From assembly GCA_963841855.1 (NCBI GenBank), contig CAWJEJ010000003.1, forward strand, positions 186,001 to 250,000: a stretch of 64,000 nucleotides of DNA, written 5' to 3'. The position numbers were made by a program, and so were the translations under genes. Shown in pieces: positions 10,573-18,906 of the stretch (position 1 is its first letter; every line of letters starts with the position of its first letter). The stretch comes from CAXBBB01 sp963841855. GTDB taxonomy: Bacteria > Bacteroidota > Rhodothermia > Rhodothermales > BA12. The notes under the pieces are model-generated. The model searched no databases. It was not told the DNA's origin and saw nothing but the letters and a program-made list of their open reading frames with translations.

Positions 10573-11523
10573 TCAGTCGGAAGGAGAAAGGCCGAAGCGG
10601 GCGCGGTTAGACTCGTCGCCCGGACCGTTGAGGCGCCAGTAGGGCAGCCGATCGGTGCCTTGAAGAACCGCGCGATCGCCGGTCGAAGTTTCCCACGCCA
10701 CGATGCGATGTGGTGACGCCTGCTCGACATAGTAGGTGCGGGTGTAGTCGCCGTACGTCAGCGCAAAACGCGTCGCAGGCTGTCCGTCGTATTCAGACTG
10801 GGTGCGCGTGATCGTGGCGGGCAGAGCGGCGATCTCGTCGTGCGTCACGCGCTGCTGCCAGAGCGACGGGACGATGTGGCCGGACCAGTCCCCGCCGTCG
10901 GCGAACGGTCCGTCGAGCTCGCGTAGCTGGATCAGCAGCGCATCTTCGTACAGCGCTCCGTCGGGCGCGTCGAACGTGCGGTCCGACTCGTCTTCTCCGG
11001 CGAAATACGAGTAGAGCGTCGATCGAAATCCTTGGGCTCCGGGCCAGACGCCTCTAAAGACGTGGCCGCACCACTCTTGCGCGGTCAGCGTCAGTTTGAC
11101 GGGCTGGAAGCGCTCGGAGCGGTAGGCATCGACCGGCGAGAAGACGCTCGTCATCACGCTATACGGATAGATGCCGGTGTCGAACTTCTCGGAGATGTTG
11201 AGCTTGAGCACGCTCAGCGGCTCGTCGGCAGCATCGTCCTTTACCAGCGTGCTCCGGCTCAGCCCCTCGGTGACGTAGATCAGCACCAACTCGGCCGGGC
11301 GCGCCGCGCCGTACCGGCTACTGATCGCGGCGTAGCTGGACATTTCGGCGTTGCCGTCGCCCCACACCTGCCAAAACTCGGACGACGCGCCTGCGGTCGG
11401 CTCGTCGGGCAGCGCTACGGCGTCGACGGCGCGCTGCCGCAGATCGGACTGGCTGGCGCTTTGCGGCGGCGGAGGCGTGGCGCATCCGGCGAGGAGGGCG
11501 GCGAGCAGAGCGGTTCGGAGCAT
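10573..11523 (-). CDS. Conserved-looking lipoprotein of unknown function
   Basis: The 316-aa product begins MLRTALLAALLAGCATPPPP, a short lipoprotein signal with lipobox LAGC. The mature part (about 40-310) contains EFWQVWGDGNAEMSSY, an internal EWCGHVF motif and TITRTQSEYDG, all of which look like a single globular domain rather than repeats. I recall similar Bacteroidota lipoproteins with the VWGDG and EWCGH segments, but I cannot name a characterised member. It is the first gene of a two-lipoprotein unit and is divergent from porX. Confidence 0.65.
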   Translation of the reverse strand: MLRTALLAALLAGCATPPPPQSASQSDLRQRAVDAVALPDEPTAGASSEFWQVWGDGNAEMSSYAAISSRYGAARPAELVLIYVTEGLSRSTLVKDDAADEPLSVLKLNISEKFDTGIYPYSVMTSVFSPVDAYRSERFQPVKLTLTAQEWCGHVFRGVWPGAQGFRSTLYSYFAGEDESDRTFDAPDGALYEDALLIQLRELDGPFADGGDWSGHIVPSLWQQRVTHDEIAALPATITRTQSEYDGQPATRFALTYGDYTRTYYVEQASPHRIVAWETSTGDRAVLQGTDRLPYWRLNGPGDESNRARFGLSPSD

Positions 11524-11660
11524 CGGGATCGAAGTCTAGGAATCGCGCGAAACGATGCGTCGCCCGCGCGGGTTCAGGTCAACATCTCACGCCACGTGCA
11601 CGATCGCTCCTTGGACTGCGTTCGTCGCTAACCCCCCTCGCCCACCCGCTCCCCCGCCCC

Positions 11661-13212
11661 ATGCCTCGCATTCTCTGGATCGACGACGAGATCGACCTGT
11701 TCACGCCGCACATCCGCATGCTCGAAGCCAAGGGGTACAACGTCATCAAGGCGTCGAACGGGGCCGACGGTGTCGAAGAGGTGTTGCGCGCCCAGCCTGA
11801 CGCCGTCCTGCTCGACGAACAGATGCCGGGTATGGGCGGACTCGAGACGCTCGCCGCAATCAAAGAAGCGCGCCCCGCCACGCCCGTCGTGATGGTGACC
11901 AAGAGCGAGGAGGAGCACCTGATGGAGGAAGCGCTGGGAAGCCAGATCGCCGACTATCTGACCAAGCCGGTCAACCCGAGCCAGATTTTGCTCACGCTCA
12001 AGCGCCTGCTCGACCAGCAGCGGCTGACGGGCGAGAAGGTGCAGTCGGATTACCTGCAACAGTTCGGCCAGATCACCCAGCGGCTGGGCGGACGGTTAGA
12101 CTTCGCAAGAGTGGACCGAGTTGTACCGCGAGCTGGTGCGCTTCGACGTGGAGATCGACTCGGAAGAGGGCGTGCGGCAGATTTTGGACGATCAGTACCG
12201 CGAGGCCAACCGGCAGTTCGGCAGGTTCATCGAGGACGAGTACCCCGGCTGGATCGCCCAGGACGGCCCCAGCGACAGCCGCCCACCGCTCTCGCACGAA
12301 GTCGTCGGCCAGTTCGTCGTGCCGCACCTGCGTGACAAGAAAAAGGTCGTCCTGCTCGTGATCGACTGCATGCGCTACGATCAGTGGTTGGAGTTCGAGA
12401 ACCTGATCGGCGGCCTGTTCGACCTGACGCGCGATTTCCACTACGGCCTGATCCCAACGGCGACGCCGTTCTCGCGCAACGCGATCTTCAGCGGCCTGCT
12501 GCCGCGCGACATCGCCCGGCTCTACCCGCAGAAGTGGAACCGCGAGGGCGAGGAGCACAGCCTCAATCAGCACGAAGAAGAGTTTCTGGCCGATCAGCTG
12601 CACCGCAAGCACTTGAAAGACGTGCGGATGAAGTACCAAAAGATCGTCTCGACCAAAGATGGACGCGAGCTAGCCGCCCGCGTGTCGGACCTGTCGCAGT
12701 CCGACCTATCCGCCATCGTCGTCAACTTCGTCGACATCCTGGCGCACAGTCGGAGCGAGAGCAGCGTGCTCCGCGAGATCGCCCCGGACGAGCGCGCCTA
12801 CCGCGCCCTGACGCGCACGTGGTTCGAGCACAGCTGGCTACGTCAGACGCTCGAGAGCCTGGCCGAGCAAGACGCCATCGTCGTCATCACGACGGATCAC
12901 GGCGCCATCCGCTGCCTGCACGACACCAAAGTGATCGGCGACAGGGACACGTCGACGGCGCTGCGCTACAAGCACGGCCGCCAGGTCAAAGCCGACAGCA
13001 AGCACGCCATCGTGATCGACGACCCCAACGCGTGGGGCTTGCCGCAGCAGGCCGCCAACGAGAACTTTATCATCGCCAAGGAGGACTACTACTTCGTCTA
13101 CCCGACCAACTACAACCACTACCAAAACCGCTACCGAGACACGATGCAGCACGGCGGTGCGAGCCTCGAAGAGGTGATCCTGCCCGTCATCACCCTGCGC
13201 GGCCGGAAGTAG
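11661..13212 (+). CDS. porX: PorX: response regulator with C-terminal PglZ phosphodiesterase domain (frameshifted near 12102)
   Basis: Residues 1-120 form a receiver domain (RILWIDDEIDLF, phospho-acceptor Asp in AVLLDEQMPGMGG, conserved Lys in YLTKPVNPSQ). The C-terminal 350 residues are a PglZ/alkaline-phosphatase-like domain: LVIDCMRYDQW, ATPFSRNAIFSGLLPRD (candidate nucleophile Thr) and metal-binding TTDHGAIR. This is the architecture of PorX, which regulates T9SS genes with the kinase PorY. The two halves are in different frames. The upstream frame reads through LGGRLD and the downstream one resumes at SQEWTELYREL, with the change between about 12100 and 12103. Both sides are full length, so I read this as a one-base sequence error in an intact gene of about 517 codons. 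It fits the T9SS sorting domains at both ends of the window. Confidence 0.85.
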
Positions 13213-13230
13213 CAGATAGCTCAGCGCGCA

Positions 13231-13464
13231 TCAAGCGCTCGGCCGAGGCGCAGGCGGCTGAGCGCGGTTGTAAAACGCGAACAGAAACACGGCGAGCGCA
13301 GCCTGAGCGACGATCTGGATCGACCAACTGGCGAGGCTCAAGACGGTGCGGATCTCCAGGTAGGCGAGCATGTCGGGCAATGACAGCGCTAGCTGGATTA
13401 TGCTGATGAAGCAAGCGATCGTGGTCAGTATGGCGGCGACGAGGGCGGCGGTTTTGAGCGGCAT
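13231..13464 (-). CDS. Small two-helix membrane protein
   Basis: Starting at ATG 13464, the 77-aa product has two clear membrane segments (TAALVAAILTTIACFISIIQ and WSIQIVAQAALAVFLFAFY) joined by a short acidic loop, and a Pro-rich C-terminus. No family is recognised. It follows the large ATPase-like gene by about 80 bases on the same strand and converges with porX. Confidence 0.6.
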   Translation of the reverse strand: MPLKTAALVAAILTTIACFISIIQLALSLPDMLAYLEIRTVLSLASWSIQIVAQAALAVFLFAFYNRAQPPAPRPSA

Positions 13465-13546
13465 CGGAACGAATGGAGCGGGCGGCCCGAAAGGTAGAAC
13501 GTAGGGGCTCGCCGACCGCCCGAAAGGGGCGCGGCTCGTTTCGCTG

Positions 13547-16500
13547 TTACACGCGCAGCACGTTTTGGCGGCGCAGGTAGTCGACGATGGGCTGGATGAC
13601 GACCGGGCGCAGGCGGTAGCGCACGTCGGCGTCGGCCGAGGCGAAGAAGACGGGCGTGCGCCCCCCAAAAGCGGACGCGGGCTCAGGCTTGTCCGAATCG
13701 GGGCGAGGGCGCTTGGAGACCGGCATCGGCTCGATGAGCAGCACGTTGCCGACGCGCTCGAACTGCTCGACGGCCGAGCGAATCGGGACGCCGCCCATTA
13801 CCTGAGAAAGCTCGCGGATGGTCAGGCTGCGGTGGTCGAGGAACGCCTTGAGCGTGAACGCTCCGGCCCGGTCGAAGGCGTCCAAGAAGGCAAACGACAA
13901 CTTGCCGGGCTGATGCACGCGCACGATCTCGCCGTCCGAATCGATCTGAACCGAGCGGAGCCAGTAGACGAGCGCCAACGTTAGGTTCTGCCCGCTGACG
14001 CGGGCCAGTTCGTCGAAGTAGAGGCGGCGCAGGGCGGGCTGCGTGTCAATTTCGCCCTTGGTGGCTTTGAGCAGCATTCGCTCGGCCTTGCTGGTCTTGT
14101 CGCCGATGGGTTCGAAGTGCAGCGCCAGCCCGCTCTTGTCGTGCCGCGCCATGACCAGGTCTTCGAGCGCGTCGCGGCTCAGCCCGCCGACTTCGTGCGT
14201 CAACACGAGCGCCGTCGCCTGGGGAAGCGCGCTGCGAAGCGCCTGCCAGCCCGACGTGCCCACGGTCCCGATCCACAGAATGCGCGTGTCGGTCTGCGAG
14301 AGAAAGAGAAACACGTCGCGAGCCATGTTCACCCCGCCGATGGCGCGCAGCATGAGGTGCTCCATGCCGCCAAGCACAACGACAGGCGGTCGCTCGCCGG
14401 CGGGACGCTCGTGAATGGCGGCGCGCAGATCGGCTAGCGAGGCGCCTGCGTGTGTCGCTAGCCCCAACGCTTTGGCTAGCCGCGCCGCTAGCGCATCGGC
14501 GGAGGCGGGACGCGCGCGCAGTTCGATGCGGTGCACGTCGTAGTTCGCCAGCACTTCGGATTCGGCGACGCGCGTCAAGCTCGTCAGGCCCGAGCCCGAG
14601 CCACCGGACAAGATGAGCGCGTTGCGCAGACCGGCTCTCCACTGGCTCTCGTGCCGCCGAATCCGCGACACGTCGGCGGAGCGGCCCTTGAGCAGGCCCG
14701 GGTCGGAGACGGGACGCAGCGAGAACAGGTGGCGATAGGGCGCTGGCAGGCGCTCGATCAGCGAATCCAGCCCAGCAATGGCCTCGACGGTCCCCAACTC
14801 GTGCACGTCGCCCGACCCGGCCACGCCGACGACCTCTTTTCCCCTGCGCAGAAGCCCACGCACGCGCACGCGCAGCAGCCGCGACTGCTTGCGCAGCCAC
14901 CAGTTGACGCGTCCGAACCCCTCCTCGGCGCGGCGCCCGGCCTCGCGCAACTGGTCGAGCGCTTCGCGCTGCACGTCGGCGGCCTGGGCGCGCAACCCCT
15001 CTTCGACGCGCGAGCGGTCAATCACGCGGCGAAGCACCCGGTCAACGGGCGCGGCGGCAGACTCGGACGCCATTGACAGAATGCGGTCTAGCGGACCATT
15101 CAGAGCGGCTAGGCGCCCCGCCGAACGCCGCAGACCGTTGGTCGCGAGATCTTGTGCCTCGGCCACGCGGTCGGCGGGTGAGACGGGAGCGGCACCGGTC
15201 TCGACGTCGTGCTCATCGTCGTCCTCGAACGCGTCGCCGGTCTGGAGCAGCGAGTTTAGGCTGGACAGTGCCGTTTCCAGATTGAAACGCAGGACCGCGG
15301 GCACGTCGTTCATCTCCTTGACGAGAGCGGCGACGGCTTCGCGGATCGGACGAGCGGCCTTCTCGACGAGACCTTCGGCTTCGGCGTCGATGGCGCGCTG
15401 GACGTGGGCACGCGGCGTCTCGACGAGCACGCCGATCGTCGGTTCAACGCGTGGCGCGCCGGTGGCGACGGCTTCGGGATGCAACTCGTTGACGCGCACC
15501 GACTCGGCGACCTGTTGCGGCAGCGCGCGGACGCTCTGATCGAGAGCGCTCGCGCGCTCCTTGACACGCGATTCAAGATCGAACTGTTGGACCTGCTCTT
15601 TTGCTCGTTTGGTGGCCTCCAACGTGTCGTTCAGCGCGTCCGAGACCGCCTGCCGAGCCGCATCGGGCGACTGCTCAAACGCCGCCTCGACGCCGGACAG
15701 CGGAGCACCTACGGCGCGCGACGTTTCGCCCAGCAACTGGCGCGTGGGCGCGACGACGCGAGCGCGGAGCGTGTCGATCCACTGAGCTAGCGCGTCGTGG
15801 GCGGCGTCGGGAACGCTCATCAAACTGACAAGCGCGTGCAGGCGAGCCGCCGCCCGTTCGTACCAGCGTGCCCAGTCGTCGTCGCGCTCAGACCCAATCA
15901 GTACGCCGATCGGTTGGACGGCGCGCGTGCGCATCGGCAGCAGGAACGTGCCACCGCGCGTCACGTCGCTGCGCCAGTCGGTGTGGCTGCTCTGGACGGC
16001 TGCTCGCGCCTTGTCGCGCAGCACGTCGGTGTTCAACGTCTGAGATGCGAGCGCGTCGCGGAGCTTGAGAGCCGCCGCGCGCGCCTCGGCAATGGCGTCC
16101 GACGCCTGACCACCGGTCACCTCGACCGATCCGGCATCGGGCAGCGGATGGTCCAGCTCGGACACCTCGTCCACCAGCGCCGGGTCGATCTTGGGTGGCG
16201 TCACGAGGTCCGGCGGCGCACTTGCGCTGCGCTCGTCCGGTGCCAGAAAATCGGCATAGTGGCGGCAGCGCTGCTCGGCGCGCAGAGCGGCATAAACGGC
16301 GTTCGTTCCCAACGTCTCGACGGTCGCCATGACGCGGGCCGCTTCCTGCTCGGCCATGCGGAACGTGGGCAGCAGCGCGGTCGGCAGGCGGACGACTGCG
16401 TGGTAGCGCGCCAGGTGCCGCAGCGGAATCATCTGCTCGGGCGGCTTTCGACGCACCTTACGCCCCATGCGCGCGATCGACTTGCGCGAGTTGACGTAAA

Positions 16501-16945
16501 ACGAATCGGCCTTGGCAGCGGAGAACAGCGCGTCGGGAGCGGGCCGCGAAACCGACTCGGACTGGCTCACGGCGCCGTCCTCCCACGCTTCGAGCAGCGA
16601 ACGACGCGCGCTGGCAAGCGCCGCTGCGGGAGCGATCTCCTCCACGGACTGCACTACGGCGTCCAGCGCGCTGCGCAGGTGCGCGCGGTAAACGGTCGCG
16701 GCTCGCCACTGGTCGTGCGCCGTCCGCTCACCGCTGGACTGCCGAACGGCGTCGAGGTGGGCGACGCCCTCGTCGACCTGCCGTGCGAGCGCCCGCGTGG
16801 ACAGGCGCAGGGGCGCGAGGACCGAATCGCAGATCGCACTCAGGTAACCTTCCAGCGCGCCGTCCGCTCTTCTGGACAGCGATTCTGTCAGAGGATCTGC
16901 GGCTGCGACGGGGGCAGAGGCGGAAGGGGGCGCAGCGTCGCTCAT
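13547..16945 (-). CDS. Very large STAND/AAA-like protein with degenerate P-loop, translationally coupled to MscS
   Basis: The 1132-aa product has a long helical N-terminal half (1-720) rich in Ala, Arg and Glu, followed by a nucleotide-binding-like domain. LILSGGSGSGLTSL (Walker A position, about 777-790) has Leu where the P-loop Lys should be, and VVVLGGMEHLM (about 855) has Gly in place of the Walker B Asp. A sensor-like region and a winged-helix-like part (FLDHRSLTIRELSQVMGG) follow, and the end is YRLRPVVIQPIVDYLRRQ. I see no signal peptide; one weakly hydrophobic segment does not look like a membrane helix. It starts inside the stop codon of the upstream mscS-like gene (ATGA, 16942-16945), so the two proteins are probably made in fixed ratio. 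The function is unknown; a cytoplasmic regulator of the channel is my inference. Confidence 0.6.
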   Translation of the reverse strand: MSDAAPPSASAPVAAADPLTESLSRRADGALEGYLSAICDSVLAPLRLSTRALARQVDEGVAHLDAVRQSSGERTAHDQWRAATVYRAHLRSALDAVVQSVEEIAPAAALASARRSLLEAWEDGAVSQSESVSRPAPDALFSAAKADSFYVNSRKSIARMGRKVRRKPPEQMIPLRHLARYHAVVRLPTALLPTFRMAEQEAARVMATVETLGTNAVYAALRAEQRCRHYADFLAPDERSASAPPDLVTPPKIDPALVDEVSELDHPLPDAGSVEVTGGQASDAIAEARAAALKLRDALASQTLNTDVLRDKARAAVQSSHTDWRSDVTRGGTFLLPMRTRAVQPIGVLIGSERDDDWARWYERAAARLHALVSLMSVPDAAHDALAQWIDTLRARVVAPTRQLLGETSRAVGAPLSGVEAAFEQSPDAARQAVSDALNDTLEATKRAKEQVQQFDLESRVKERASALDQSVRALPQQVAESVRVNELHPEAVATGAPRVEPTIGVLVETPRAHVQRAIDAEAEGLVEKAARPIREAVAALVKEMNDVPAVLRFNLETALSSLNSLLQTGDAFEDDDEHDVETGAAPVSPADRVAEAQDLATNGLRRSAGRLAALNGPLDRILSMASESAAAPVDRVLRRVIDRSRVEEGLRAQAADVQREALDQLREAGRRAEEGFGRVNWWLRKQSRLLRVRVRGLLRRGKEVVGVAGSGDVHELGTVEAIAGLDSLIERLPAPYRHLFSLRPVSDPGLLKGRSADVSRIRRHESQWRAGLRNALILSGGSGSGLTSLTRVAESEVLANYDVHRIELRARPASADALAARLAKALGLATHAGASLADLRAAIHERPAGERPPVVVLGGMEHLMLRAIGGVNMARDVFLFLSQTDTRILWIGTVGTSGWQALRSALPQATALVLTHEVGGLSRDALEDLVMARHDKSGLALHFEPIGDKTSKAERMLLKATKGEIDTQPALRRLYFDELARVSGQNLTLALVYWLRSVQIDSDGEIVRVHQPGKLSFAFLDAFDRAGAFTLKAFLDHRSLTIRELSQVMGGVPIRSAVEQFERVGNVLLIEPMPVSKRPRPDSDKPEPASAFGGRTPVFFASADADVRYRLRPVVIQPIVDYLRRQNVLRV

Positions 16946-18108
16946 TCGACTCGTTCAGAGATGGAGGAGGCGAGGGGAAATCCGCTGGCGGGCGGGCTGG
17001 CCGGGTCGGGCGGCACGATCGGAGCGGGCTCGCTGGGCGCCACGACCAAGCCCAACCGGCGGTATTCGCGGCGCGCCGCCTGGGTGATCTCGCTCTGAAA
17101 CGCGAACTCGTACTTGTGTTCGAGCACGTACGCCTTGACGCGGACACGCAGCATCAACTCCTTGTCGAATACCTCCTTGACGAGCACGGCTACTGGCTTG
17201 CCTAGATAGATCAGCTGGGACGACGCAGCCGCCTCGTACGCTACGCTCTTGGCGACACCCTCATCGGCGTGGATCGGCAGGAAGAGATCGGTCACGACCT
17301 GGCAATCGGGGACGCCCGCGTTGGCGTTCGACACCTGCCCATCGGTGATCTGGCTGTTGGGGACCGAGACGAGGTTGTCGTCCGGCGTGACGATGCGCGT
17401 CGACCGGATGCCGATCGAGACGACTTCGCCGTACGTGTCGCCGACGGCTACTTTGTCGCCCACCTGGAACGGCTGGTCGAAGATGATGACCAGTCCGCCG
17501 AAGATGTTCTTGAGCACGTCCTGGGCCGCGAAACCGATGGCGACGCCCGCCGCCGCGCTCGCCGCGATCAACTGCTCGCCCGTCAGCCCGATGATGACGC
17601 TGATGACCAGATACGCCGCAAACGCCCACGTCAGGATGCGGACGATGGGAATGAACCGCTTGTAGCGGAGCGCCTGCTCGGCGTTTTGCGCGGCGAGCGA
17701 GTTGAGCATCCAGACCGCGAAGCGGATCGTGTACGCCGTCAGAATCAGGACGAGGACCGAGAAGAACGCCTTGATGCCCAGCCCCTTGATCGTCTCGCCC
17801 GCCTCCTCGACCGTCCGCTTGGCCTGGTCCGCGACCGATTTGGACGTGTCGCGCCGCGCAACGGTCAGCGCCCGCCGCAAGCTGTCGTTGCGCGCTTCGA
17901 GACTGCTCTGCCGCGCCAGAACGGACATCAGCAGCGCCGCCACGTCTCCTTCTGCCCCCTGCACCGCCGACGTATCGACCGCTGCCGAGTCTGCCGCCAG
18001 TATCGAATCCGCTGCCAGTACAACGCCCGGCGGAATAAGCGATCTCACCTGCGCGTGCGCTTCTCCGGCGAGGGAGAGCAGAACGAGTAGAAGCGTGCAG
18101 CGGAGCAT
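16942..18108 (-). CDS. MscS-family mechanosensitive channel with signal peptide and coiled coil
   Basis: The 388-aa product starts with a signal peptide (MLRCTLLLVLLSLAGEAHA), then a short helical periplasmic part (about 60-105). It continues with membrane helices (FFSVLVLILTAYTIRFAVWM and two more) and the MscS pore/beta-domain signature: GEQLIAASAAAGVAIGFAAQ, then FDQPFQVGDKVAVGDTYGEV. MscS channels release solutes on hypo-osmotic shock. The membrane core is complete, so the protein should form a channel. Its 3' end overlaps the following 1132-aa ATPase-like gene by 4 bases. That unusual partner suggests a channel controlled by something other than tension alone. Confidence 0.85.
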   Translation of the reverse strand: MLRCTLLLVLLSLAGEAHAQVRSLIPPGVVLAADSILAADSAAVDTSAVQGAEGDVAALLMSVLARQSSLEARNDSLRRALTVARRDTSKSVADQAKRTVEEAGETIKGLGIKAFFSVLVLILTAYTIRFAVWMLNSLAAQNAEQALRYKRFIPIVRILTWAFAAYLVISVIIGLTGEQLIAASAAAGVAIGFAAQDVLKNIFGGLVIIFDQPFQVGDKVAVGDTYGEVVSIGIRSTRIVTPDDNLVSVPNSQITDGQVSNANAGVPDCQVVTDLFLPIHADEGVAKSVAYEAAASSQLIYLGKPVAVLVKEVFDKELMLRVRVKAYVLEHKYEFAFQSEITQAARREYRRLGLVVAPSEPAPIVPPDPASPPASGFPLASSISERVE

Positions 18109-18177
18109 GAAGCGGATGAGAACGCCCCGAATGTACGGAGGGACGGCGTCTGGAGGAAGAGGACGACCTGGACGCGA

Positions 18178-18906
18178 TCAGAACCGCAGCCCGAGCGAGA
18201 GCGCGTGCTGCAAGCCGTAGTAATCCGCAGCGTCCGACGTTTCACGCCCAGCCAGGGGCAGCCTGCCGAAGTCGTGGCCGTCGAGACGAAACGTGTAGCC
18301 CGCCGAGAGCGCCTGATCGCGGATCGGAAGCGCGAGCCGGACGCCTGCCTCGACGCCGTACGCGAGACCGGTCGAGCCGAAGTCGCGCGAAGCCAGTCCG
18401 ACCTGTCCCATCGCCCAGACGCGCGTGCGTTCGCGGCGATCGGCCCAGCCCAGACCGCCGCCCAAACTGAGCGCGTCGGCCGAAAACTCCGGCTTCCCGT
18501 CGCCTTCGTCTTCCTGGACGCGCACGCGCCGCACCAGAATGCCCAGCCGGACTGGGACGAACACGTTTCCGGCCAGCGGCAGCGCCTGCTCGGTATACGC
18601 GCGCACGTCGAACGCAGTCAGTTTGGGTGGAAGGCGCGGCTGAGCGAGCGGGTCAACGCCCATGAGCGGCACGACAGGGCCTTTTGCAGTCGGCGTACCA
18701 TAGACGGCTTCGATCGTCAGGCCGCGGCCCGAGTAGCGCAAGCCGTAGAGCACGTCCGAGAACGCGAGCGCGTCGCCCGCGTCGGCCTCTCCCGCATAGA
18801 CGAACTGGGCAGGCGTGACGATGACAGCGACGCCTTGCTGCGCCACTGGCTGAGCAAAAGCAGCCGGGACGAGTGGCAAGAGGACTAGAGCGAGCAGGCG
18901 TCTCAT
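18178..18906 (-). CDS. Predicted outer-membrane beta-barrel protein
   Basis: The 242-aa product has a signal peptide (MRRLLALVLLPLVPAAFAQ) and a series of alternating amphipathic strands, ending in HALSLGLRF with a terminal Phe as in many outer-membrane barrels. No specific family is recognised. Its start overlaps the stop codon of the RNase G gene (ATGA, 18903-18906), so it is translationally coupled to it, although no functional link is obvious. Confidence 0.65.
   Translation of the reverse strand: MRRLLALVLLPLVPAAFAQPVAQQGVAVIVTPAQFVYAGEADAGDALAFSDVLYGLRYSGRGLTIEAVYGTPTAKGPVVPLMGVDPLAQPRLPPKLTAFDVRAYTEQALPLAGNVFVPVRLGILVRRVRVQEDEGDGKPEFSADALSLGGGLGWADRRERTRVWAMGQVGLASRDFGSTGLAYGVEAGVRLALPIRDQALSAGYTFRLDGHDFGRLPLAGRETSDAADYYGLQHALSLGLRF

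Noticed and set aside
13231..13668. Full 145-codon frame containing the small membrane protein
   Set aside because: The upstream part overlaps the end of the large ATPase-like gene in another frame; only the part from ATG 13464 looks like protein.
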